Made by a program: the position numbers and the translations under genes. DNA of 35,792 nt from an uncultured Acidobacteriia bacterium (lineage in GTDB: Bacteria > Acidobacteriota > Terriglobia > Bryobacterales > Bryobacteraceae): assembly GCA_903909435.1 (NCBI GenBank), contig CAIVVT010000100.1, forward strand, positions 1 through 35,792. Direction: 5' to 3'. The notes beneath the pieces are model-generated. The model worked only from the letters and a program-made list of their open reading frames with translations. It was not told the DNA's origin and did not search any database. Below are positions 22,930 to 31,161 of the stretch, one piece after another. Numbering within the stretch: position 1 is the first letter of the stretch; each line of letters begins with the position of its first letter.

Positions 22930-24207
22930 ATGAGTAATTCAGCCGAGTGGATTCCGTTCGAATGGCCCGCAGCCTGGAAAGCCGAACAAGTAGGTCTGCT
23001 GCACGATACGCCTTTCAACGCGCTGTGCTTCCAGGGAGCGCCCCCGCAGGGCGTCCTGGAAGCGGCCAAAGCCGCCGGCCTCAACGTGCCGGAATTGGAC
23101 TGGAAAGCCTGGAAGGGGATCGACTGGTCCAAATCCAACGGGATCGCCGCCATCAGTGACGGCTTCTGGCCCGCCTACAGCTACAAGGGACTCGCGGATG
23201 GGAGCGCCGGGCCTACCGGGGAGCCCTGGCTGGACGCCAATGGCTGGCTGTACCTCTACGCTCGCGAACGGGCCGGTGAACGCGCGGTATGGGTGCGGTC
23301 GGACCCGCCCGAGGACCCGCGCACGGTTCGTCAGCCGCACCTGCACTTGTTGATGGCCGAGGCGTTTACCTACGGCGGCCGCCGCCCGCTGTGGCTGCCG
23401 CCCGAGTTCGCCGCAGCCGTGGCAGCGGGCGCCGAGCGGGCAATCACCGACTGGAAAAAGCTGGGGGACACCGCACGCTGGCTGCAGCAGCACGAAGCCT
23501 GGCACGCTTGGCCTGCCGTGGCGCCGCTGGTCCTGCTATCCGATTTCAGCGGCGACAACGAGTATCTGGCCGGCGAGACGATGCTGCTGGCGGCGCGCAA
23601 GCAGATCCCGTTCCGGCCCGTTACGACTACTCAACTGAAGGCCAGCGACCTGGTTGGGCGGAGAGCCGTGGCGTACCTGGATCAGGCTCCGCTCAGCCCC
23701 AAACTGCTGGCGCTGCTCAAAACGTTTGCCAGCGAGGGCGGACTGGTGCTGGTTGGCCCGGCGTCCGCCAAGGCGTTTGCTGGACTCAAGCCCGTGACCG
23801 CGCACCCGCATCCCCGCTTCGACATCCTGGCAATGGGCAAGGGCCGCATGGCGCTGGCGCGGGCAGCCTTTGACGACGCCTGGACGCTGGCCGAAGACGC
23901 GCACCTGCTGATGAGCCGCCGCTACGATCCGGTGCGGCTGTTCAACGGCGGACTGCTGCACACCCATACGGTGGGCTCGGTCGATGGGCACCGCTCGCTC
24001 GTCCACATCGTCAACTACGGCGCAGAACCCTTTTTCCACGCGGTTGTTCTGCAGGTTACCCGCCCAATCCGGTCTGCGAAATCCTACCTCTCCGGCTCAA
24101 CGGAAACGAAGACGCTCGAGATCAGCGGCGATCCGGCCCGGCCGGAAATCGTTATTCCGCACTTTTCCGTATATCTTGCCGTAGAATTGGAAAACGCCCA
24201 TGCCTGA
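22930..24207 (+). CDS. uncharacterised protein with glycosidase-accessory look
   Basis: A 425-residue protein I do not recognise. No signal peptide is visible. It is rich in Trp in the N-terminal half (WIPFEWPAAW, WKAWKGIDW). The middle (about residues 200-290) has the pattern of a flavodoxin or amidotransferase-like domain, with VAPLVLLSDFSGDNEYLAGE and LKTFASEGGLVLVGPASAK, as in the trimerisation domains of GH42-like enzymes and as in the first glycosidase-like gene of this window. The C-terminal part (HTHTVGSVDGHRSLVHIVNYG) resembles a small beta domain. It begins 5 bases after the GH51 stop and overlaps the next gene by 8 bases, so it belongs to that operon. ATG 22930 is used; TTG 22921 is an alternative. 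Confidence 0.65.
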   Translation: MSNSAEWIPFEWPAAWKAEQVGLLHDTPFNALCFQGAPPQGVLEAAKAAGLNVPELDWKAWKGIDWSKSNGIAAISDGFWPAYSYKGLADGSAGPTGEPWLDANGWLYLYARERAGERAVWVRSDPPEDPRTVRQPHLHLLMAEAFTYGGRRPLWLPPEFAAAVAAGAERAITDWKKLGDTARWLQQHEAWHAWPAVAPLVLLSDFSGDNEYLAGETMLLAARKQIPFRPVTTTQLKASDLVGRRAVAYLDQAPLSPKLLALLKTFASEGGLVLVGPASAKAFAGLKPVTAHPHPRFDILAMGKGRMALARAAFDDAWTLAEDAHLLMSRRYDPVRLFNGGLLHTHTVGSVDGHRSLVHIVNYGAEPFFHAVVLQVTRPIRSAKSYLSGSTETKTLEISGDPARPEIVIPHFSVYLAVELENAHA

Positions 24208-25405
24208 GTACCCTTGCCACCGCCACGCTTTGTCACGACGCCAGGCACTGGCGGGGCTCGGCTCGCTGGCGCTCACGCCGTTCGTCTCCAAACTCCAGGG
24301 TTATGTGCCGCAGGCACCCACGTCTCCGGTCAGCATCGCCCGCTGCCCGAGCTATGGAGCGGAACTGACGCCGACGCTGGGCCGCATGCTGGACCAACTC
24401 GGAGGCTTGGGCAAGTTGGTAGCCGGCAAGACGGTGGCGATCAAGGTGAACCTGACGGGCAGCCCCCGGCAGCGCCTGGGACGGACGCCGTCCGAACTGG
24501 CCCACTACACGCACCCCGCCGTGATCGGCTCGACGATTCGCCTGTTGGCTGCGGCCGGGGCCCGGCGCATCCGGGTGCTGGAAGGGTGCTTCTGCTGCAG
24601 CGACCCACTGGAAGAGTTCATGCTCGACGCCGGCTGGGATCCAAACCCGCTATTGAACGCCGCGCCGAACGTGGAGATGGAGAACACCAACGTGCTGGGG
24701 CGCGGCAAGCGCTACCTGCGACTGATGTCGCCGCAGGGCGGGTACGTTTTCAAGGGCTTCGATTTCAATCACGCCTGGGCCGAGAGCGACGTCGTGGTCT
24801 CGATTGCCAAGCTCAAGGAACACGCGACGGTAGGCATCACGCTGGGCATGAAGAACATGTTCGGGGCGACGCCAATCACGATATACGGCGATGGGTGCGG
24901 CAAGGACGAACCCTCGCTGGAAGCCAAGGGCGGCCGGGGCAGCACGATGCACGAAGGGGCGGTCGCTCCGTCGAAGAGCGCGCCGCAAGAAGTGGATCCA
25001 AACTCGCCGCGCCGGGGCGACTACCGCATGCCGCGCATCGTGGTGGACGTCTGCGCGGCGCGCCCAGTTCATTTGACGATCATTGACGGCATTTCGACCA
25101 TGATCGGCGGGGAAGGACCGTGGACCGGTCCGCGCATGAAGATCGCCTCGCCGGGGGTTTTGATCGCCGGGTTCAATCCGGTCTGCACCGACGCGATCGG
25201 AACGGCGGTGATGGGCTACGACCCGATGGCAAAGCGCGGGCAACCGCCCTTCGACGTCTGCGACAGCTTCCTGGAACTGGCCGAGGCAAGAGGTTTGGGC
25301 ACGCGCGATCCGGGGCGGATAGAGGTGGTCGGCGTGCCTGTCAAGGACGCGCTTTTCGATTTCAGGAAATACCGGGGCGGCGGGTTCCCGGGCGAGGGCA
25401 GTTAG
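24200..25405 (+). CDS. exported DUF362 protein
   Basis: A 401-residue protein with an SRRQALAGLGSLAL leader that resembles a Tat signal. The body is DUF362: KTVAIKVNLTG, HPAVIGSTIRLLAAAGARRIRVLEG, SDVVVSIAKLKEHATVGITLGMKNMFG and LTIIDGISTMIGGEGPWTG are family landmarks. Some DUF362 proteins carry a ferredoxin domain; this one does not, though CFCCSD (about residue 130) offers three cysteines. DUF362 function is not established; related proteins have been linked to quinone or metal chemistry. It overlaps the preceding gene by 8 bases and probably ends the GH51 operon. Confidence 0.82.
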   Translation: MPEYPCHRHALSRRQALAGLGSLALTPFVSKLQGYVPQAPTSPVSIARCPSYGAELTPTLGRMLDQLGGLGKLVAGKTVAIKVNLTGSPRQRLGRTPSELAHYTHPAVIGSTIRLLAAAGARRIRVLEGCFCCSDPLEEFMLDAGWDPNPLLNAAPNVEMENTNVLGRGKRYLRLMSPQGGYVFKGFDFNHAWAESDVVVSIAKLKEHATVGITLGMKNMFGATPITIYGDGCGKDEPSLEAKGGRGSTMHEGAVAPSKSAPQEVDPNSPRRGDYRMPRIVVDVCAARPVHLTIIDGISTMIGGEGPWTGPRMKIASPGVLIAGFNPVCTDAIGTAVMGYDPMAKRGQPPFDVCDSFLELAEARGLGTRDPGRIEVVGVPVKDALFDFRKYRGGGFPGEGS

Positions 25406-25415
25406 CAGTTAGTCC

Positions 25416-25444
25416 TGGGGAGATGGCGGTCCGGCATCTCCCCA
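25416..25444. terminator. hairpin between convergent DUF362 and DUF4097-type genes
   Basis: TGGGGAGATG 25416-25425 pairs perfectly with CATCTCCCCA 25435-25444 around a 9-base loop, 11 bases after the DUF362 stop. No T run follows on the plus strand. It could slow or end transcription. Confidence 0.4.
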
Positions 25445-25460
25445 AGAAACCCACACGCAG

Positions 25461-25498
25461 GCGGGCACTGGAGTGCCCGCGCGGCGCTGGAGCGCCGC
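25461..25498. repeat. tandem TGGA-loop hairpins
   Basis: GCGGGCAC 25461-25468 / GTGCCCGC 25473-25480 and GCGGCGC 25481-25487 / GCGCCGC 25492-25498 are adjacent perfect hairpins, each with loop TGGA. They lie just beyond the stop of the minus-strand DUF4097-type gene and are followed by CCCCACC. Confidence 0.75.
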
Positions 25499-25511
25499 CC
25501 CACCACTGCCA

Positions 25512-26318
25512 CTAGGCGCGGCGTTGGACGTGCACGCCGCCGTTGACGGTTTCCAGCTTGATGGGTGCGCCGCCCGAACCCAGGCTCAGTTCGAGTGTGT
25601 TCGGCCCGGCACCCCACTGCCCCTTCGTGATTTTTGCTCCCGGGAAATCGCTATCCACTCCGCCGTGAACCGTGTTGGCCCGGATCGTGGCGCTGTAGGA
25701 ATCGGGCAAAGCCAGGGTGACGCCGCCGTTCACGGTTTCAACGTCGAGCCCTTCGCCTTCCCACTTTGCACCCGATAGTTCTACGTGCACGCCGCCGTTG
25801 ACCGTCCGCCCGTCGATTCTGCCCGCTACCCCGGCGAGGTGAATGCCACCGTTGACGGTCCTCATCTTCAGCGCTCCGCTGACGCCGTCCACGTTGATTC
25901 CGCCGTTCACCGTTTCCATGCTCAGGTCGATCCGGGCGGGCACGAAGATCTCGTAACTGGCCGACCAGCCCCAGTTATGGCGGCCGCTTCCCTGGGGACC
26001 CGTGGCCCGGACCCTCTGGTTCTCGGCGACTACCTTGACCTGGGCGATGGTGGCCTCAGCCTCGTTCTTCGACTCGCCCCACGCTTCAACCTTGGCGCGG
26101 ACCAGGATCTCTTTCTTATCCCAGGCGACCACGCGGATGCCGCCGTTAGGCGCAGCGTCCACATCCAGGCGGCTGCCCGCGCTCATGTGGCTTTCGCGGA
26201 TTTCGCAGGCGCGGCCGGACCGCGCCTCGTCGCACTTCATTCGGTTTCCCGGCTCAACCGCTCCGGCGAGCGTGCCGAGGGTGAGCAGGGCCAGCCCCGC
26301 AGTGTACAAGTTTCTCAT
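25512..26318 (-). CDS. exported DUF4097-type beta-repeat protein with TVNGG motifs
   Basis: A 268-residue protein with a signal peptide (MRNLYTAGLALLTLGTLAGA). After a strand-rich N-terminal part it has recurring TVNGG[IV] turns at 136, 154, 172, 195 and 257, plus TVHGG at 216; the first three are exactly 18 residues apart, one beta-helix or beta-sandwich rung each. This is the pattern of DUF4097 putative adhesins, whose function is unknown. The start at 26318 was chosen for its signal peptide and GGGAG ribosome site; the extra 36 residues possible upstream lack any signal. It faces the DUF362 gene and is divergent from the DUF4838 gene. Confidence 0.82.
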   Translation of the reverse strand: MRNLYTAGLALLTLGTLAGAVEPGNRMKCDEARSGRACEIRESHMSAGSRLDVDAAPNGGIRVVAWDKKEILVRAKVEAWGESKNEAEATIAQVKVVAENQRVRATGPQGSGRHNWGWSASYEIFVPARIDLSMETVNGGINVDGVSGALKMRTVNGGIHLAGVAGRIDGRTVNGGVHVELSGAKWEGEGLDVETVNGGVTLALPDSYSATIRANTVHGGVDSDFPGAKITKGQWGAGPNTLELSLGSGGAPIKLETVNGGVHVQRRA

Positions 26319-26432
26319 CAGGTGAATGACTCCCTTCGCACAGGAGAGACGGAAAATAAGGGCCGCCGTTCGAAGATTGTTACATCCTGGCGCAGAAAGG
26401 CGGGGGCGGCTCCCCACGGGCCGCAATCGGGG

Positions 26433-26438
26433 TAGAAT
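26433..26438 (+). promoter_or_regulatory. possible -10 element for the DUF4838 gene
   Basis: TAGAAT lies 38 bases upstream of the ATG at 26477 in a 158-base divergent gap. No clear -35 hexamer is seen. Confidence 0.28.
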
Positions 26439-26476
26439 CCTTGGGGAGTCCGCGCCCTGGCGGGGGAGGTTGAGGC

Positions 26477-28978
26477 ATGAAGAAAGCCCTTGTGTTGTGC
26501 TTACTCGCGGCTTGCGCGCAGGCTGTCACGCTGGTCGATCACGGCCGGTCGTCCTACTCCATTTGCATCTCGTCGTCTGCCTCCGCCTCCGAACAGCGGG
26601 CTGCAGCCGAGTTGCAGCGTTTTGTCGAGGAGATATCGGGCGCGCGCCTGCCCATCGTCAAGGACACGCAGAAACCCAAAGGCGATCTGGTGCTGGTGGG
26701 CGACAGCAAAGCGCTGCAAGCGCTTCACGCGGGCATCGAGTTCGACAAACTTGGCACGGAGAGTTTCGTGCTGAAGACGTCGGGGCGCCACCTGATCATC
26801 GCGGGAGCACACCAGCGCGGGACGCTGTACGGCGTCTACGCATTGCTCGACAAGCTGGGTTGCCGCTGGTTCACGGCGAAGGTGTCGCGGATTCCCCGCC
26901 AGCCGACAATTCAGGTTGCAGCGCTGAATGAAGCGCACACGCCAGCCTTCGAGTACAGGGAGCCGTACTTCACTGAAGCCTTCGACCGGGATTGGGCCGC
27001 GCGCAATCGCGTTAACGGGCATTCCGCGGCGCTTGACGCGACGACGGGCGGCAGGATGAACTACTACCCGTTCGTCCATTCCTTTTACGAGATCCTGCCG
27101 CCTGGCAAGTACTTCGCCGCGCACCCGGAGTACTACGCACTGATCGACGGCCAGCGGCGCGGCGAGCGCGGGCAGCTGTGCCTGACGAACCCGGACGTGC
27201 TGCGGATTGCCATCGAGCGCGTCAGGGAGTGGATTCGCGACCACCCCGAGGCTTCGATTTACTCGGTCTCTCAAAACGACTCGGAGGGCTGGTGCGAGTG
27301 CGACCGCTGCCGGAGGGTTGAGCAGCAGGAGGGCGGACAGCACTCCGGGGTGATCCTGCAATTCGTCAACGCGCTGGCGGCCGAGATCGAAAAGACGAAT
27401 CCGGACAAGCTAATCGACACGCTGGCCTACTGGTACTCCGAGCAGCCGCCGGCGCACGTGCGGCCGCGTCCCAACGTGCGCATCCGGCTATGCCCGATCG
27501 GCATCTGCAACGCGCACAGCTTCGCGCAGTGCCCGCGCAGCGCCTACTTCTACCAGAACCTGCAGGCCTGGTCGAAGATCACGGACCAGTTGTACATCTG
27601 GCACTACAACACGAACTTCGCCCACTACCTCGCTCCCTTTCCGGACTTCGACGAGTTGGCGGCGGACATTCCGCTGTACCAGCGCATGGGGGTGAAGGGG
27701 CTGTTCCTGGAAGGCGACGGCGCGAAGGGCGGCGGTGCGGAAGACGCCGAACTGCGCTCGTACGTGATGGCGCGCCTGCTGTGGGACACGGGGACGGACG
27801 TGAATCAAGCCGTGGACGAATTCATGCAAGGGGTGTACGGGCCTGCGGCCAAGCCCATGCGCAACTACTACGACCTGCTGCAGCGCGAAGTCCGCGCGGC
27901 TCCTGAGGGCGAGGGCCGGCATCTCTGGATCTACGATATTCCGGACTTCAGCGACAACTTTGCCGCCCAGGCCAGAGTACTGTTCCGCTCCGCCGAGAAT
28001 CTGGCCGGCACGGACGATGTCGTGCTGCGCCGGGTGAAACAGGCGCGTTTGTCGCTCGACTATCTGGACGCCATGCTGGCGCTGCGCTTCGACGTGCGGG
28101 GGGGCGACTACGGGCCGGCCGATCCGGATGCTGCCCGCGCCAGGTTGAAGGAGGTGATCCGAAGTGGCCGGGCGTTTGGCGTCACCCAATTCGTCGAAGG
28201 CGTCGAACCTGAGGACACCGAATTGCTGGTCATGAAGACGAAGGCGTACGTGGTTAACACGGTGGAGGACAGGGACTGGCGCCTGGACGTGGTCCCGGAG
28301 TTCAATGGACGCGTCGTACGGATGATCGACAAGCGGACCGCCAGGGACTTGCTGCGCCGCCCCGCTCTCGGCGAGGGCGGCGGGATTCCCAATCTCGGCG
28401 GCTTGGCGGTCTCGATTTATCCTGACCCGCATGCGCGGAGTTGGGTGGTCAACTGGGCGGCGGAGCAAGCGGGCGGCAACGCCCAGGTCGCGGTTCAAGA
28501 CCGCCTGACACTGCTGGGCATGGCATCGAACGGACTGGTGCTGCACCGCACCTTCCGCCTGAGCGGGGGGAGCGTCCACGTCGAGACCGTGGTTGAGAAT
28601 CCTACCCAAGCCGCAGTCGATTGCGTGCTGCACACCCGCGCGGACTTTGCTCCAGAGGACATCGACGACACGCTGGTGAACTTCCGCGGCCAGGACGGCA
28701 GTGCGGTGAGCAGCAGGCTGGTCTCCTCGGGGGAGCCGCCCGCGGGCAATCTGAGCTGGCTGGAGAGCGCCCAACCCGATGGCGTCTGGACGCTGGGCGG
28801 TCCGGCGGGAGTCAAGGTGTGGAACCGATTCGACGCCGCCCAAATGCGGCGTTGCTTCGTGAATTGGACGGCGAAATCGCATCCCAGGGTCAGTTTAGGC
28901 AGCTGGTCTGTGCCGCAGCACCTGAACCCAGGAGCGAGCTTCCGGCTGGACATGGAGTACGGAACGGCCAAAGAATAA
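26477..28978 (+). CDS. exported DUF4838 glycosidase-like protein
   Basis: An 833-residue protein with a signal peptide (MKKALVLCLLAACAQA). Residues about 35-150 resemble the GH67-type N-terminal domain (EQRAAAELQRFVEEISGARLP and HQRGTLYGVYALLDKLGCRWF). The DUF4838 core follows: SVSQNDSEGWCECDRCR, with a CxC-xx-C metal-like motif, YLAPFPDFDELAADIPLY and GVKGLFLEGDGA. The C-terminal third is beta-rich (ETVVENPTQAAVDCVLHTRA). Related families include alpha-glucuronidases, so action on plant or microbial polysaccharide is likely but not proven. A GGGGGAGG purine run precedes the ATG. It stands alone, convergent with the YIP1 gene. Confidence 0.8.
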   Translation: MKKALVLCLLAACAQAVTLVDHGRSSYSICISSSASASEQRAAAELQRFVEEISGARLPIVKDTQKPKGDLVLVGDSKALQALHAGIEFDKLGTESFVLKTSGRHLIIAGAHQRGTLYGVYALLDKLGCRWFTAKVSRIPRQPTIQVAALNEAHTPAFEYREPYFTEAFDRDWAARNRVNGHSAALDATTGGRMNYYPFVHSFYEILPPGKYFAAHPEYYALIDGQRRGERGQLCLTNPDVLRIAIERVREWIRDHPEASIYSVSQNDSEGWCECDRCRRVEQQEGGQHSGVILQFVNALAAEIEKTNPDKLIDTLAYWYSEQPPAHVRPRPNVRIRLCPIGICNAHSFAQCPRSAYFYQNLQAWSKITDQLYIWHYNTNFAHYLAPFPDFDELAADIPLYQRMGVKGLFLEGDGAKGGGAEDAELRSYVMARLLWDTGTDVNQAVDEFMQGVYGPAAKPMRNYYDLLQREVRAAPEGEGRHLWIYDIPDFSDNFAAQARVLFRSAENLAGTDDVVLRRVKQARLSLDYLDAMLALRFDVRGGDYGPADPDAARARLKEVIRSGRAFGVTQFVEGVEPEDTELLVMKTKAYVVNTVEDRDWRLDVVPEFNGRVVRMIDKRTARDLLRRPALGEGGGIPNLGGLAVSIYPDPHARSWVVNWAAEQAGGNAQVAVQDRLTLLGMASNGLVLHRTFRLSGGSVHVETVVENPTQAAVDCVLHTRADFAPEDIDDTLVNFRGQDGSAVSSRLVSSGEPPAGNLSWLESAQPDGVWTLGGPAGVKVWNRFDAAQMRRCFVNWTAKSHPRVSLGSWSVPQHLNPGASFRLDMEYGTAKE

Positions 28979-29103
28979 GTACGGGGCGCGTTGTGCCGGG
29001 GACGCGTCGGGGGTCTGCCACACGTTGTCCCGGTCGCTGCTCCGAACGATTGAATCCGCGACCGGGAAGGCAGCTCGCGTGTTACCGGACTTAACCGCTT
29101 TCA

Positions 29104-29132
29104 GCCGCTCGCGGCTTGGCGCCGCGAGCGGC
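29104..29132. repeat. GC-rich 12-bp hairpin between convergent genes
   Basis: GCCGCTCGCGGC 29104-29115 pairs perfectly with GCCGCGAGCGGC 29121-29132 around TTGGC. It lies 20 bases beyond the stop of the minus-strand YIP1 gene and could act as a terminator for it, although no T run is present. Confidence 0.7.
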
Positions 29133-29151
29133 CGGGATATGCGGGCACGAT

Positions 29152-29883
29152 CTACTTGAGGCCGCTTAACATCAACATGCCAATCTGCGTGGCTGCGCCA
29201 AGCACCCAATAGACGCCCACCACGGCGATGCTCGAGCCGCGCTTGGCACCCGTGACCTTCTGAATCGCGATCACCAGCAGAACCACGTACCAGGCTTCGA
29301 AAAGGTTGATCTGGGTCAGAACGTTGAACAGGAATTTGTTGTCCGTGACGAACATAGCCGGGCCAATGGTCCACATGATGTCCATCATGCTGTTCACCGA
29401 GTCCACGCCGCGCAGGCTGACGATCAGCAACGTGAGCAGCAGCGACGGCAGCACGACGAGTTTGGCGTACAGGAAGGCCGACAAGATGGGCTTGAATTTC
29501 CCTTTCGCCGTAAACATGGCCGCAAGTCCGGTCAAGATGCCCGCGCCAATCAGGCTCATTACCGCGTAGCCGATCGGCTGGAAGATCAGCTTCCAGTCGG
29601 CTGGCTTGTTGGCGGCTTCGCGCAGCGCCTGGGCCACCTGCGGCGGGGTGCTGTCGTTGATCATTCCCAAAGTGGCGCGCGAGGTGTACGGGTGCAGGAA
29701 ATACTGCACGACCAGCATGACGACGCATCCTGCGACGAGGGGGATCACCCAATCCGGCCGGTCACGCAGCCGCTCAAAGAGCGCAGCCGGGTTGACGAAA
29801 ACGTCGATCAGCCCGCGGACGGGAGACACCGGCTCCGATTGGGAAGCCGGCTGAGAGGAAGGAGACGATGAGGCGGTAGCCAT
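29152..29883 (-). CDS. YIP1-domain membrane protein
   Basis: A 243-residue protein. A Ser/Pro/Gln-rich cytoplasmic N-terminus (about 20 residues) leads into GLIDVFVNPAALFERLRDRPDW, the usual opening of bacterial YIP1 family proteins, and then about five membrane helices (for example VIPLVAGCVVMLVVQYFL and LVVLPSLLLTLLIVSL). Function in bacteria is not known. AGGA stands 7 bases before ATG 29883. It has no obvious operon partner: 165 bases separate it from the next upstream gene and it is convergent with the DUF4838 gene. Confidence 0.82.
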   Translation of the reverse strand: MATASSSPSSQPASQSEPVSPVRGLIDVFVNPAALFERLRDRPDWVIPLVAGCVVMLVVQYFLHPYTSRATLGMINDSTPPQVAQALREAANKPADWKLIFQPIGYAVMSLIGAGILTGLAAMFTAKGKFKPILSAFLYAKLVVLPSLLLTLLIVSLRGVDSVNSMMDIMWTIGPAMFVTDNKFLFNVLTQINLFEAWYVVLLVIAIQKVTGAKRGSSIAVVGVYWVLGAATQIGMLMLSGLK

Positions 29884-30040
29884 AGGGGTTTCCTGATTCT
29901 ATGTGCAGCATCGAGTCGCCGCAATCAGTGAATTATATGCCGACTGAGAAGGGAACACCACGAAGAAAACAGCGGGGCGAGAGGATACTGCCGGGGACGG
30001 TTCGCGGTTCCAGGCTCACAGGAAATCCGCACCTGAGAAT

Positions 30041-30058
30041 GCTGCGCTTCAGCGCAGC
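30041..30058. repeat. hairpin that contains the stop codon of the adjacent gene
   Basis: GCTGCGC 30041-30047 pairs with GCGCAGC 30052-30058 around TTCA. Read on the minus strand, the loop is TGAA and includes the TGA stop of the gene ending at 30049. The CTGAAG centre is the same as in both arms of the element at 9377-9478. Confidence 0.7.
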
Positions 30059-31161
30059 TTGTGGAGTTGCTGAACCACTGCGTCGAGACCTTTGCGCCGG
30101 TAAAGCTCCATCAGCCGCTCCTCCTCGCCACAGGGCGGGAGAACGCCCAGCAGTCGAGGGTCGCGGAGAGCCTGCCGGGAGGGCAGCCAGAGCGCCCCGT
30201 CGGAGAACTCAACCGAACTGACGAACCCGGTCATGGCAGCGAGCGAGGCCGGTCCGCCGTTTGGAAGCGAGAAGCGCAAGGCGCCTTCCTTGGACGCCGA
30301 GCCGGTCTGGCCGGGGGCGAGACTGACGTCCGCGGGCAGCGAGCCGGCGGCGTATTCCCTGCCTTGGGCGTCGCGCACCAGCCACAGCACCTCGATCGAG
30401 CGCACCGGTTTGGTGCCAACATTGCGGAGCACCACATGCGGTGCACGGGCCTCATCACCGGCGATTCTAACGGTGCCGCTGAGCAATTCCACCGGCGTGG
30501 CGGGCAGCGAGAGCGCGGCCAGATTGACCACGCGCTCCGGTTCGACCGCGGTGGCACGACCCGCACTTGCCGCTTGCACCGCCAGACGCGGCTGCGCGGA
30601 GTCGCGCGCCAAAGCCTCGATCAACTCATTTCGCAGTGCGCCGGCGCCGCCCCGCTCCAGAACCGTCAAGAGGGCTTTGCGGTCGCGCCGGGCTTCGAGT
30701 TCCCAGGCCAGCATGGAGCGCCGGGCGTTCATGCGATTGGGACCGTAGAAGGCAAGATCCTCAAACAGAATGCCGTCGAGTTGCACGTCCACGACGGCGC
30801 CCGGCCCGGTTTGCAGCGGACGCATCAGGCGCAAATCGATATGCACCGGGAAGGTATCGCTGGTTTCAATGTCGAGGCTGGGGACGGTGACCGAAGCGCG
30901 GCCGCCCGGAGTGCGGTCCTGCGCAGTAACCAGCAGCGACACCGCCCGGATGCGCCGCGCGCCGGTGTTCTTGAGCTGCAAAGTCGAGTGGAGTTCGAGC
31001 AGCAGGGCGCCGCCCCGCGCGGTGACCCGGGACGTGCCCCAGTCGGCGGAGACCAGCGCAACCGGAGCGTCCGGCGGGAGGTCCACACGGAACGAGCCCG
31101 GCTGCGTCTGAGCCTGCAACGCCAGCGTGACCAAGGCCAAGAATGCGAGCCTATTCCACAT
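30049..31161 (-). CDS. exported protein of unknown function in an ECF sigma operon
   Basis: A 370-residue protein with a signal peptide (MWNRLAFLALVTLALQAQT). Two beta-rich parts are suggested: residues about 40-135, with LLELHSTLQLKNTGARRIRAV, and about 215-320, with VLRNVGTKPVRSIEVLWLVRD; both look like immunoglobulin-like or conserved-repeat beta domains. A helical piece sits between them and a short charged tail ends the protein. No enzyme motif is seen. Its start overlaps the anti-sigma gene by 11 bases, so it is co-expressed with the sigma/anti-sigma pair and may be a periplasmic sensor, a modulator of the anti-sigma factor, or a target. Not recognised beyond this. Confidence 0.72.
   Translation of the reverse strand: MWNRLAFLALVTLALQAQTQPGSFRVDLPPDAPVALVSADWGTSRVTARGGALLLELHSTLQLKNTGARRIRAVSLLVTAQDRTPGGRASVTVPSLDIETSDTFPVHIDLRLMRPLQTGPGAVVDVQLDGILFEDLAFYGPNRMNARRSMLAWELEARRDRKALLTVLERGGAGALRNELIEALARDSAQPRLAVQAASAGRATAVEPERVVNLAALSLPATPVELLSGTVRIAGDEARAPHVVLRNVGTKPVRSIEVLWLVRDAQGREYAAGSLPADVSLAPGQTGSASKEGALRFSLPNGGPASLAAMTGFVSSVEFSDGALWLPSRQALRDPRLLGVLPPCGEEERLMELYRRKGLDAVVQQLHKLR

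Noticed and set aside
27488-28882. A 464-codon minus-strand frame inside the DUF4838 gene
   Set aside because: Shadow of a gene with signal peptide and family motifs; composition is typical antisense of a GC-rich gene.
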